A stretch of DNA of 9,013 bases from an uncultured Microcaldota archaeon (GCA_903835325.1 CAILMU010000169.1:1-9013), one strand, 5' to 3'; shown: positions 1 to 6,121, counted from the stretch's first letter. Notes: generated by a model not told the origin, from the letters alone. Numbers and translations: made by a program.

Positions 1-1
1 G

Positions 2-1108
2 AATGTCATCGGCGCCATCCACCTGCCTCTCGGCCTCGCTACGAATTTCGTAATCAATGGCAAGCAGGTGCTGATACCCATGGCTGTGGAAGAGCCCTCC
101 GTCATCGCGGCAGCTTCAAGGGGGGCCAAACAGGCGCTTCCGGCCGGGTTCAAAGCGGATGCGGATGAATCCATAATGATAGGCCAGGTCCAGATTGTCG
201 GCATCAAGGATACCGAACAGGCGCTGAAGAACATCGAGCTCAACCGGAAAAAAATCATAGAGATCGCTTCCGAAGGCATGAAGATCCATGAGCGGTTCGG
301 ATGCGGTGTCCGGGGCTTCAAGGCCAGGCATATCGAGACTGACCGTGGCGACATGATTATAGTGGATTTCCATATCGCGGTCGGAGACGCCCAAGGCGCT
401 AACATGATTAACACGACTTTGGAAGGCGTCGCCCCGACCCTGGAGAGCATAACCGGGGGCAATGTGAGGCTCCGCATCATCAGCAACCTAGCGGTCTTCA
501 GGAAGGCGAGGGCGAGCGCCATCTGGAAGAAGGACGTCATCGGAGAGGAAGCCATAGAAGGGATCCTGGACGGCTACGAATTCGCCAAGTGCGACATCTA
601 CCGCTGCTCTACCCATAATAAGGGGATCATGAACGGCATCGACGCCGTGGCCCTGGCGACAGGGAACGACTGGCGCTCTGTCGAAGCAGGCGCGCACTCG
701 TTCGCGGCCATGGGAGCTTATCATCCGCTCACGAGCTACCATAAGAACGAGAAGGGCGACCTGGCGGGTTCCATCGAGCTGCCTTTGGCTGTCGCGACCG
801 TCGGTCCTGCCATGAATACAAGCCCGACAGCGAAGATCGCCCTTAAGATATTGGGGGTAAAGTCATCGAAGGAGCTGGCCATGGCGATGGCTTGCGTAGG
901 CCTCTCGAACAATTTCGCGGCGCTGTCTGCGCTATCCACTGAAGGCATACAGAAAGGCCATATGAAGCTCCATGCCAGGAACATCGCCATCTATGCGGGC
1001 GCAGAGACTCCTGACGAGATAGAGAAGGTCGCTGAAGAGCTAGCCGGCAAGAAGAATTTCGATATAGAATACGCGAAAACCTATGTGAAGAAGGTGCGGA
1101 TGAAATGA
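2..1108 (+). CDS. hmgA: Hydroxymethylglutaryl-CoA reductase, class II (5'-partial)
   Basis: Reduces HMG-CoA to mevalonate in the cytosol, the committed step of the mevalonate route to archaeal lipids and polyprenyl carriers. The reading frame is open from the first base and begins inside the HMG-CoA-binding ENVIG motif: base 1 fits the last base of a Glu codon and NVIG follows. The N-terminus (probably about 50-60 residues) therefore lies upstream, and the internal GTG at 68 is not the start. Counting from base 2, class II landmarks are the catalytic Glu in VEEPS (30/31), DAQGAN (130-135), the catalytic Lys in HNKGIMNGID (207), the Asp in TGNDWR (223) and the His in GHMKLHARN (320). The Lys-to-Asp spacing of 16 matches the class II enzyme of Pseudomonas mevalonii (K267/D283). 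All catalytic residues are present. The stop overlaps the next start (ATGA), so the two genes are co-transcribed. Cofactor preference cannot be read safely. Confidence 0.96.
   Translation, partial: NVIGAIHLPLGLATNFVINGKQVLIPMAVEEPSVIAAASRGAKQALPAGFKADADESIMIGQVQIVGIKDTEQALKNIELNRKKIIEIASEGMKIHERFGCGVRGFKARHIETDRGDMIIVDFHIAVGDAQGANMINTTLEGVAPTLESITGGNVRLRIISNLAVFRKARASAIWKKDVIGEEAIEGILDGYEFAKCDIYRCSTHNKGIMNGIDAVALATGNDWRSVEAGAHSFAAMGAYHPLTSYHKNEKGDLAGSIELPLAVATVGPAMNTSPTAKIALKILGVKSSKELAMAMACVGLSNNFAALSALSTEGIQKGHMKLHARNIAIYAGAETPDEIEKVAEELAGKKNFDIEYAKTYVKKVRMK
1092..1096 (+). promoter_or_regulatory. Ribosome-binding site for the GlcNAc-1-P transferase
   Basis: AGGTG inside the last codons of HMG-CoA reductase, 8 nt before the ATG at 1105. 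It matches the GGTGA core used before other internal genes here and supports the ATGA overlap start. Confidence 0.6.
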
Positions 1109-2073
1109 TCGAGCTTTATCTGGCATCGGCGGTTGTGGCATTCGCGGTCGCGCTGATACTCACGAAAGCGCTGATCCCGAGGCTCACAAGGTTCGGTGTC
1201 ACCGGGAAAGACGAGAACAAGCCGGGGATGCCCGATATCCCCGAGATGGGCGGGATTGCCATAATCGCAGGCCTTTGCGCCGGCCTCCTTCTCGCGATAT
1301 TCTTCAATTCATTCCTGGGTTTCGGATTCAATCTGGTCTTCATCCTGGCAGCGATAATAACCATAATGGCCGTCGGTTTCATAGGGATTGTGGATGACCT
1401 GCTGAGCATCCCCCAATGGCTGAAGGCCATCCTTCCGCTTTTCGCTGCGGTCCCCCTTATGGCTGTCAATGCCGCGGGAAGCACTTCTGTCACGATACCA
1501 TTCATTGGCATGGTTGCATTCGGGGAGATTTACATCTTCGTTCTCCTTCCGCTTGCCATAGCCGTCTGCTCGAACCTGACCAATATGCTCGCCGGCTTCA
1601 ACGGCATGGAGGCCGGGATGGGCCTGATAATGTTCCTGAGCCTATCGATAATAGCGGTCATGCACGGCTCGGTGGAGATGGCCCTTATATGCGTCGCCAT
1701 GAGCGGGGCTTTGCTCGCTTTCCTCGCGTTCAACGTCTATCCGGCGAAGATATTCATCGGGGATGTGGGCACGTTCACGATAGGCGTCGCTCTCGCGACA
1801 AGCGTGATCCTGGGCAATATCGAAAGCGCAGGCGTGATACTCGTAATCCCTTACGTATTGGATTTCTTCGTGAAAGCCGCCAACCGGTTCCCGCACACGC
1901 ACCAGGAATTGAGGAACGGCAAGCTATACCCCAAAGACGGCAAAGCCAGGGGCCTGGTCCATGTGGTCATGAAGGCATTCAACGGTATGAGCGAGAGGAA
2001 TCTCGTGCTGTTCTTCTGGGCGCTCGAAGGGGTATTCGCCCTGATAACGCTCGCGCTGTTCCTGAGGGTTTAA
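1105..2073 (+). CDS. UDP-GlcNAc:polyprenyl-phosphate GlcNAc-1-phosphate transferase (GT4/MraY superfamily, DPAGT1/AglH type)
   Basis: Integral membrane enzyme that transfers GlcNAc-1-phosphate (or a related sugar phosphate) from the UDP-sugar to dolichyl/polyprenyl phosphate, starting lipid-linked glycan assembly. The 322 residues are almost entirely hydrophobic helices, about ten. Superfamily motifs in order: the cytosolic loop GKDENKPGMPDIPEMGG (34-50), very like the NKP...IPE-GG loop of eukaryotic GPT; the Asp pair VDD (96-98); NMLAGFNGMEAG (160-171); FIGDVGTF (217-224), the conserved Asp loop; and RFPHTHQ (261-267), the His loop. The NKP/IPE loop favours the archaeal/eukaryotic GPT branch over bacterial MraY or WecA. 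The start is set by the ATGA overlap with HMG-CoA reductase and a ribosome-binding site 8 nt upstream. The pairing links carrier-lipid synthesis to carrier use. The exact sugar is unproven, so no symbol is assigned. Confidence 0.9.
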   Translation: MIELYLASAVVAFAVALILTKALIPRLTRFGVTGKDENKPGMPDIPEMGGIAIIAGLCAGLLLAIFFNSFLGFGFNLVFILAAIITIMAVGFIGIVDDLLSIPQWLKAILPLFAAVPLMAVNAAGSTSVTIPFIGMVAFGEIYIFVLLPLAIAVCSNLTNMLAGFNGMEAGMGLIMFLSLSIIAVMHGSVEMALICVAMSGALLAFLAFNVYPAKIFIGDVGTFTIGVALATSVILGNIESAGVILVIPYVLDFFVKAANRFPHTHQELRNGKLYPKDGKARGLVHVVMKAFNGMSERNLVLFFWALEGVFALITLALFLRV

Positions 2074-2093
2074 AGGAAAAGAAATTTTTACGT
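2074..2093. terminator. Possible T-rich terminator between convergent genes
   Basis: The 20-bp gap between two convergent stops holds a T5 run on the plus strand (2086-2090) and, on the minus strand, the pyrimidine run TTTCTTTTCC. There is no hairpin. Archaeal polymerase can stop at T-tracts alone, so this could serve both directions. Support is compositional only. Confidence 0.35.
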
Positions 2094-2798
2094 TTAATCC
2101 AGATCCTTGACCAGGCGCATCACGTTGAATAGCTCTACGAAGCGCTCGTAATCGCTCACGCGCCCGATATCGAACCAGACATCCTCGAACGTGAATGCGG
2201 ATACCAGCTTCTTGTCCTTCAGGAGGCGCGGGATGACGTCTTTGGCGAAGTCCTCCTTCGGCTTGATATAATCGAAGATCTCGGGCTCGAATATGTAGAT
2301 GGCGGTGTTGTAGAGGTGCTCCACTAGAGGTTTCTCCGAGAAACCGACCAGGTTTCCGCCCTCGACCTTCGCGACGCCGTATTCCAGGTGAGCCATGCTC
2401 TTGTAGAGAGCGATGGTGGCTAGCGCGCCGGTTTTCTTGTGCTGCCCGTACATCGCTCCAAGGTCTATGTTCGTGAGATGGTCCCCCATCACGACAGCGA
2501 AGGCCTCTTTCACCTTGCCCTTGAACTGGACGATGGAGCCTGCGGTGTTCAGCCTCTCCTTCTCTATTGAATAGGAAATCTTTACCCCGAATCGGCTCCC
2601 GTCTCCGAAATAGGATGTTATCTGCTCTTGCTTGTAGCCTACGGTCATGACGATATCGTTGAATCCGAACCGCTTCAGGTTGAGCACGACGTATTCCAGT
2701 ATCGGCTTCCCGCCCAGCATCATCATCGGCTTCGGTATCGAATATGTGTACGGCCTCAGCCTGGTCCCTTCCCCTCCTGCGATCACGAATGCTTTCAT
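2094..2798 (-). CDS. Sugar-1-phosphate nucleotidyltransferase (NTP_transferase family, catalytic domain only)
   Basis: Cytosolic GT-A-fold enzyme that condenses an NTP with a sugar-1-phosphate to give an NDP-sugar. Numbered from the ATG at 2798 (234 aa): the nucleotide-binding signature GGEGTRLRPYT (8-18) with PKP (22-24), the metal-binding Asp in VMGDH (103-107), EKP (155-157), a sugar-contact Asn (164) and WFDIGRVSDY (208-217). The family motif usually reading GTAG is NTAG here (84-87). The protein ends after the catalytic domain, with no beta-helix or acetyltransferase domain, like short RmlA/GMPP/MurU-type enzymes. Neither base nor sugar can be assigned; glucose- or mannose-1-phosphate are plausible. 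Start choice: GTG (2807), ATG (2801) and ATG (2798) are tandem in frame. A GGTGA site at 2804-2808 lies 5 nt before the last, which I prefer. It follows the DUF92 gene by 49 bp on the same strand. Confidence 0.9.
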   Translation of the reverse strand: MKAFVIAGGEGTRLRPYTYSIPKPMMMLGGKPILEYVVLNLKRFGFNDIVMTVGYKQEQITSYFGDGSRFGVKISYSIEKERLNTAGSIVQFKGKVKEAFAVVMGDHLTNIDLGAMYGQHKKTGALATIALYKSMAHLEYGVAKVEGGNLVGFSEKPLVEHLYNTAIYIFEPEIFDYIKPKEDFAKDVIPRLLKDKKLVSAFTFEDVWFDIGRVSDYERFVELFNVMRLVKDLD

Positions 2799-2803
2799 CA
2801 TTT

Positions 2804-2808
2804 TCACC
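2804..2808 (-). promoter_or_regulatory. Ribosome-binding site deciding the nucleotidyltransferase start
   Basis: GGTGA on the minus strand, 5 nt before the ATG at 2798 and only 2 nt before the ATG at 2801. It overlaps the GTG candidate at 2807, which argues against that start. Confidence 0.6.
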
Positions 2809-2847
2809 TTGTTTGAGATATACGATTGTCAATATGCATTTCCTATG

Positions 2848-3468
2848 CTATATCTTAATCCAATAATAGCCTATTATCGCGCCCGCGAGCGAGCATATGA
2901 AATTCGTGGTCCCTTTCGTCCCTATGCCCCGCTCCTCGAGGACCCCGAAAAGGCTGTCTATTATCGAGCCGGCAAGACCTGCGATAGCGACCACGAGCGC
3001 CGCGCTCGGGCTGATATGGAACAGGTATATGGCGCCTACGCCGATCAAGGCTGCTCCGCCAAGCGATGCTATCGTCCCTATGCTGCTCACAGCTCCGCTC
3101 GTCCCTGGTTTGGCAGGCTTGAGGTCCAGGAGCGATATCGGCGGATTCTGCTCGAGAACGCCTATTTCCGATGCGAACTTGTCTGCTGTGACAGCCGCCA
3201 TGGATGCGATGAACGGCCCGGGGCCTGTGAACGGGCTCAATATGGCAAGGATCGCTGGCAGGAAGCCGTTGGAGAGGACATTCTCCCACCCCCGCTCGTG
3301 CTCATAGAGCCCCAGATCCCGTTTCACATCATAGCCATACCTTGTGACTATCACTGCCAGGATGAAGAAGACGAGCATGAGGGCCAGATATGCCAGTCCC
3401 CCGAAAAAGTATAGGAGAAGGCCGAAAATCGCCGCGAGCAGCATACCCTCCTTGTCGAGGACCTTCAA
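2848..3468 (-). CDS. DUF92/TMEM19-family integral membrane protein
   Basis: Multi-pass membrane protein (206 aa, about 5-6 hydrophobic segments) of the DUF92 family. Family blocks visible: RGWENVLSNG (59-68), the TADKFASEIG block (94-103), the KPGTSGAVSSIGT block (120-132), DSLFG (171-175) and a TTNF stretch near the C-terminus. The best-studied relatives are plant VTE6 and its cyanobacterial homologue, which act in phosphorylating phytyl (isoprenyl) phosphate. An isoprenyl/polyprenyl-phosphate kinase role is therefore possible here, but that is inference. Closeness to HMG-CoA reductase and the polyprenyl-phosphate transferase fits. The start is uncertain: TTG at 3468 has a perfect GGTGAT 3 nt upstream, while ATG at 3444 has GGAGG only 2 nt upstream. 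It lies downstream of the Alba terminator and upstream of the nucleotidyltransferase, so expression may come from read-through or a weak promoter not seen. Confidence 0.87.
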   Translation of the reverse strand: MKVLDKEGMLLAAIFGLLLYFFGGLAYLALMLVFFILAVIVTRYGYDVKRDLGLYEHERGWENVLSNGFLPAILAILSPFTGPGPFIASMAAVTADKFASEIGVLEQNPPISLLDLKPAKPGTSGAVSSIGTIASLGGAALIGVGAIYLFHISPSAALVVAIAGLAGSIIDSLFGVLEERGIGTKGTTNFICSLAGAIIGYYWIKI

Positions 3469-3471
3469 ATC

Positions 3472-3477
3472 ATCACC
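3472..3477 (-). promoter_or_regulatory. Ribosome-binding site GGTGAT before DUF92 gene
   Basis: A perfect match to the complement of the archaeal 16S tail, 3 nt before the TTG at 3468. The spacing is short, so it supports that start without proving it. Confidence 0.5.
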
Positions 3478-3501
3478 AACCGATGCGAGCGAGGATGCAG
3501 G

Positions 3502-3523
3502 AAAAAGGCAGGGATCCCGTGCC
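3502..3523 (-). terminator. Hairpin plus U-tract terminator of the Alba gene
   Basis: On the minus strand, starting 3 nt after the Alba stop codon: arms GGCA(C)GG and CCTGCC around a GATC loop, followed directly by T5 (3502-3506). This resembles a bacterial intrinsic terminator. It should separate most Alba transcripts from the DUF92 gene 33 bp further on. Confidence 0.6.
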
Positions 3524-3526
3524 TGC

Positions 3527-3916
3527 TCATTTCTGGATCTTGATCTCGATCGCTGATACCTTGTTCTTGGATCCGTCCTCGGATGTGAGCTCTTCGGTCG
3601 AGATGGCGATGTTCTGGACCTTCATGTTCGGCATGAAACGGTGGTGGACTATCTCCACGACATCAACGGCGCGAGAAATCAGCTTCCCCCTCGCTTTGAC
3701 CAGGACTTCAGGCGCGCCGTTGTTGAACTGCGTCACCACAGCGAGCACATATCCCATGGTCGGCTTCTTCCCGATATAAACAGTGTTTCCGTCGGTGCGG
3801 CGCGCTGGCAGAGCGGGCGTCTGAGGCATCTCTTCGCTTTCGGTCTCCAGGTCTTCCGTTGGCATGTCTTCTGTCGCGGGTATGTCTTCCGTGGTTCCTT
3901 CGATGCGGTCATCCAT
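3527..3916 (-). CDS. albA: Alba family DNA/RNA-binding protein with acidic N-terminal extension
   Basis: Chromatin and RNA-binding protein that dimerises and coats nucleic acid. The Alba domain fills residues 44-129: NTVYIGKKPTMGYVLAV (44-60) carries the paired lysines at 50/51 equivalent to K16/K17 of Sulfolobus Alba; KARGKLISRAVDVVEIV (74-90) is the helix/loop that contacts DNA and partner; HRFMP (92-96) and TSEDG (111-115) are also typical. Unusual is a tail of about 40 residues before the domain with 14 Asp/Glu and one Arg in residues 1-29, including three TED units (9-11, 15-17, 20-22). Typical Alba proteins are about 90-100 aa; this one is 129. The ATG at 3916 is well supported by a GGTGA site 7 nt upstream, so the tail is probably real. 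A TATA-like box lies about 90 bp upstream, giving a leader of roughly 60 nt. Confidence 0.94.
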   Translation of the reverse strand: MDDRIEGTTEDIPATEDMPTEDLETESEEMPQTPALPARRTDGNTVYIGKKPTMGYVLAVVTQFNNGAPEVLVKARGKLISRAVDVVEIVHHRFMPNMKVQNIAISTEELTSEDGSKNKVSAIEIKIQK

Positions 3917-3923
3917 GTGTGTT

Positions 3924-3928
3924 TCACC
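3924..3928 (-). promoter_or_regulatory. Ribosome-binding site for Alba
   Basis: GGTGA 7 nt before the ATG at 3916. It fixes the start that includes the acidic tail; the next in-frame ATG (3829) has only a weak purine stretch. Confidence 0.65.
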
Positions 3929-3934
3929 TTTGGT

Positions 3935-3982
3935 TCATCGTTGTATGATCGCTAGAGCCGTGCGATCATCTCTGTGTTTCAT
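3935..3982 (-). CDS. Possible 15-codon upstream ORF in the Alba leader
   Basis: ATG-initiated minus-strand ORF encoding MKHRDDRTALAIIQR, ending in TGA 18 nt before the Alba ATG. Its ATG lies about 24 bp from the centre of the TATA-like box at 4002-4009, close to where a leaderless message would begin. It may be a chance ORF in leader sequence; a translated leader peptide is speculation. Confidence 0.2.
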   Translation of the reverse strand: MKHRDDRTALAIIQR

Positions 3983-4001
3983 CTTGTGTTCGTGATAAAA
4001 G

Positions 4002-4009
4002 GATATAAA
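4002..4009 (-). promoter_or_regulatory. TATA-like box for Alba
   Basis: TTTATATC on the minus strand. Transcription would begin near 3978-3982, giving Alba a leader of about 60 nt that contains its GGTGA site. The opposite strand reads GATATAAA and could also direct plus-strand transcription starting near 4030. Confidence 0.45.
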
Positions 4010-4046
4010 TGCACCGATTGATTGGCGCCCTCGTTGGGCAGGGCAT

Positions 4047-4055
4047 TTTTTATTT
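4047..4055 (+). promoter_or_regulatory. TATA-like box for ABCE1
   Basis: TTTTTATTT centred 28-30 bp before the ATG at 4081. No GGTG-type site precedes that ATG, so the transcript is probably leaderless. Confidence 0.5.
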
Positions 4056-4080
4056 GTTTCCAGCACCTATATCCTCCATT

Positions 4081-5850
4081 ATGGCCATACGAGTAGCAGT
4101 GATAGATAGGGATGTCTGCATCAAGCAGAAGTGCGGCTATGTCTGCGCCAAGGTCTGCCCGCCTAACCGGATGGGCGACGAGTGCGTAGTGGTAGAGAAA
4201 GACACTGAGTTCCCGTCTATCAGCGAGCCGCTATGCATAGGGTGCGGACTGTGCGTCAAGAAATGCCCGGTGCAGTGCATTTCCGTCATCAACCTGGCTC
4301 AGGAGCTGACCGACCCGATATACCAATACGGCGTGAACACGTTCAGGCTCTACGGCCTTCCGCTCCCGGTCCAAGGCGCCGCATCCATCATTGGAAAGAA
4401 TGGGATAGGAAAGACCACCGCGATAAAGATACTCAGCAGGCAGGTGAAGCCGAATTTCGCCATGCTGAATCTCGGGCGCGAGCTTAGCGAGCAGGAGATC
4501 AGCGGGAAACTCAACCTAGAGACCAGACGATATTTCATTAAGACAAAGGAAGGGCTCACGGTCAGCGTCAAGCCCCAATATATCGACAAGATACGCGATG
4601 CGTTCAAGGGAAGCGTGCGCGAGCTCCTTGGAACCCTGGGGAGCGCTCAGAAAGTGAAGGCCAATATCGAGAAGTTCGAGATATCTGACATCCTGGAGCG
4701 CAAGATTAGCCAGCTTTCCGGCGGAGAATTGCAGAAGGTGGCGATAGCGGCAGCATGCATGAAAGAGGCGGACATATATTATTTCGACGAAGTCACGAAT
4801 TTCCTTGATATCGAGGAAAGGCTCAGGGCGGCGGTCATCCTGAAGGACCTTTCTGAACGCAGGAACGTGCTTCTAGCTGAGCACGACATGACGATACTTG
4901 ATTATGTCAGCGATTATGTGTATCTTGTCTACGGAGATGAGAACGTCTACGGAATCGTGTCGCAGATAAAGAACGCCCGGGCCGGGATAAACGAGTACAT
5001 CGGGGGATACCTGAAGGAGGAGAATGTCAGGTTCAGGGCGACTGAGATAGCCTTCAGCAGGCACAGCGAAGGGAGCATAAAGGCGCCTGCGCTGCTCAAA
5101 TATGAAAAGCTCGCGAAAAAATACACTGGCTTCACGTTCTCGAGCGACGCGGGCGAGATAAAGAAAGGCGAGATACTCGGCCTTGTCGGCAAGAACGCGC
5201 TTGGGAAATCCCTGTTCGTCAAGGTGCTGAGCGGTGTCGAGAAGCCGGATAAAGGGCATGGGATATCGGATATCTCGGGAGCGCTCAGGATTTCCTATAA
5301 ACCCCAATACATAAGCGCCGAACCGGTCGTTGTGGCCGAGCTGTTCGGCGGGAAGGATCTTGATGGTTCCATTTTGGAGGATTGCAAACGCAAGCTCAAG
5401 ATAAACATGCTCATGGAGAAGAAGCTGACCGAGCTTTCCGGCGGGGAATTGCAGAGGGTCGCTCTGAGCCTGGCTCTAAGCCAGAAAGCAGATATCTACC
5501 TTTTCGATGAACCGACAGCATTCCTGGATATCGAGCAGAGATTCGAGTTCGCAGCACTGCTGCGGAAAACGATAAGCGAGAGCGAGAAGGCAGCTTTCGT
5601 CGTGGACCACGATGTCGTTTTCATAGATGCGATAGCCAACCGCCTGGTCGTGTTCGACGGGAAGAGCTCGGTCCAGGGCCATGCATCCGCTCCCATGGAC
5701 AAGCGCGACGGCATGAACGAATTCCTGAAATCGGCCGGGATAACGATGAGGCGCGATAAGGACACGTTCAGGCCGAGGATTAACAAGCCGGGTAGCGCAT
5801 TGGATTCCGAGCAGAAGGCTGATGGGGATTACTTCTTCTACGAGAGATGA
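4081..5850 (+). CDS. abce1: ABCE1/Rli1 ribosome-recycling ATPase
   Basis: Twin-ATPase Fe-S protein that splits ribosomes after termination. From the ATG at 4081 (589 aa): eight Fe-S cysteines as CX4CX3CX3CP (13, 18, 22, 26) and CX2CX2CX3CP (52, 55, 58, 62); NBD1 with Walker A GKNGIGKTT (105-113), signature LSGGE (212-216), Walker B YYFDE (233-237) and H-loop His 269; NBD2 with Walker A GKNALGKS (370-377), LSGGE (452-456), FDEP (475-478) and His 510; and the usual C-terminal RPRINKPGS...DY ending. The residue after the NBD1 Walker B Glu is Val where family members normally have Pro. The frame stays open back to 4009, but homologues start at this MAIRVAVIDRD, and the promoter lies inside that extension. 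It is probably monocistronic: the neighbours are divergent (Alba) and convergent (glutaredoxin). Confidence 0.97.
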   Translation: MAIRVAVIDRDVCIKQKCGYVCAKVCPPNRMGDECVVVEKDTEFPSISEPLCIGCGLCVKKCPVQCISVINLAQELTDPIYQYGVNTFRLYGLPLPVQGAASIIGKNGIGKTTAIKILSRQVKPNFAMLNLGRELSEQEISGKLNLETRRYFIKTKEGLTVSVKPQYIDKIRDAFKGSVRELLGTLGSAQKVKANIEKFEISDILERKISQLSGGELQKVAIAAACMKEADIYYFDEVTNFLDIEERLRAAVILKDLSERRNVLLAEHDMTILDYVSDYVYLVYGDENVYGIVSQIKNARAGINEYIGGYLKEENVRFRATEIAFSRHSEGSIKAPALLKYEKLAKKYTGFTFSSDAGEIKKGEILGLVGKNALGKSLFVKVLSGVEKPDKGHGISDISGALRISYKPQYISAEPVVVAELFGGKDLDGSILEDCKRKLKINMLMEKKLTELSGGELQRVALSLALSQKADIYLFDEPTAFLDIEQRFEFAALLRKTISESEKAAFVVDHDVVFIDAIANRLVVFDGKSSVQGHASAPMDKRDGMNEFLKSAGITMRRDKDTFRPRINKPGSALDSEQKADGDYFFYER

Positions 5851-5856
5851 AAGAGC

Positions 5857-5876
5857 GAAAAATCAGGATTCTTTTC
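5857..5876. terminator. Possible bidirectional terminator between ABCE1 and glutaredoxin
   Basis: Imperfect dyad in the 24-bp convergent gap: GAAAAATC, an AG spacer, then GATTCTTTTC. The pairing has a two-base bulge and an A/T-rich stem. It gives T-runs on both strands, so it could end both transcripts. The hairpin is weak. Confidence 0.4.
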
Positions 5877-6114
5877 ATCTCAATCCTAGGGCCGCCTTCA
5901 GCTTCGGCATGTTGAAACCGATGATGATGGTGCCGTCGATATCAGTTACAGGGACAGCATAACCGCCGCTCTTCTTCACGAGCTCTTCAGCGAATGCTGG
6001 ATTCTCCTGCGCGTTCCTCTCTTCGAATATGACATTGTTCTGCTTCAGGAACTCCTTGACCCGGACGCACCAGGGACATACCGTCGTGGAATACACAATG
6101 ACCGTTTTTGCCAT
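5875..6114 (-). CDS. Glutaredoxin-family thiol-disulfide oxidoreductase (YruB/NrdH-like)
   Basis: Small single-domain thioredoxin-fold protein (79 aa) for dithiol/disulfide exchange in the cytosol. Visible are the beta-strand and active site VIVYSTTVCPWC (5-16) with redox cysteines 13 and 16, the cis-Pro loop AVPVTDIDG (53-61, Pro55), and the C-terminal IIIGFNMPKLKAAL (63-76) resembling the IIVGF...L ending of YruB-like and NrdH-like glutaredoxins. There is no signal peptide or extra domain. Most archaea lack glutathione, so the partner is more likely a thioredoxin reductase or another low-molecular-weight thiol system, though nothing here shows which. The ATG at 6114 lies 27.5 bp from the centre of a TATA box it shares with ilvE, and no ribosome-binding site precedes it, so the mRNA should be leaderless. 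Confidence 0.92.
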   Translation of the reverse strand: MAKTVIVYSTTVCPWCVRVKEFLKQNNVIFEERNAQENPAFAEELVKKSGGYAVPVTDIDGTIIIGFNMPKLKAALGLR

Positions 6115-6121
6115 GGGGGAG

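Noticed and set aside
68..70. GTG as start of HMG-CoA reductase
   Set aside because: The frame is open to the window edge and encodes the ENVIG-type motif and following conserved residues upstream of this codon.
1416..2132. 238-codon plus-strand frame inside the GlcNAc transferase
   Set aside because: A +1 shadow rich in Arg, His and Gly. The overlapping frame has the conserved membrane-transferase motifs.
1924..2832. 302-codon minus-strand frame overlapping the nucleotidyltransferase
   Set aside because: It is an out-of-frame shadow: Arg/Gly/His-rich, no motifs, while the other minus frame holds clear GGEGTRLRP and WFDIG motifs. It also runs across the end of the GlcNAc transferase.
2647..3414. 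255-codon plus-strand frame opposite the nucleotidyltransferase and DUF92 genes
   Set aside because: Antisense shadow spanning two genes with recognisable families on the other strand; its composition is unlike a folded protein.
4009..4080. 24-residue upstream extension of ABCE1 from the ATG at 4009
   Set aside because: ABCE1 homologues begin at the MAIRVAVIDRD-like segment. The extension contains the TATA-like run and has no ribosome-binding site.
4711..5460. Near-identical segments around the two LSGGELQ motifs as a DNA repeat
   Set aside because: They are the signature motifs of the two ABC domains of ABCE1, explained by ancient domain duplication and similar codon use.
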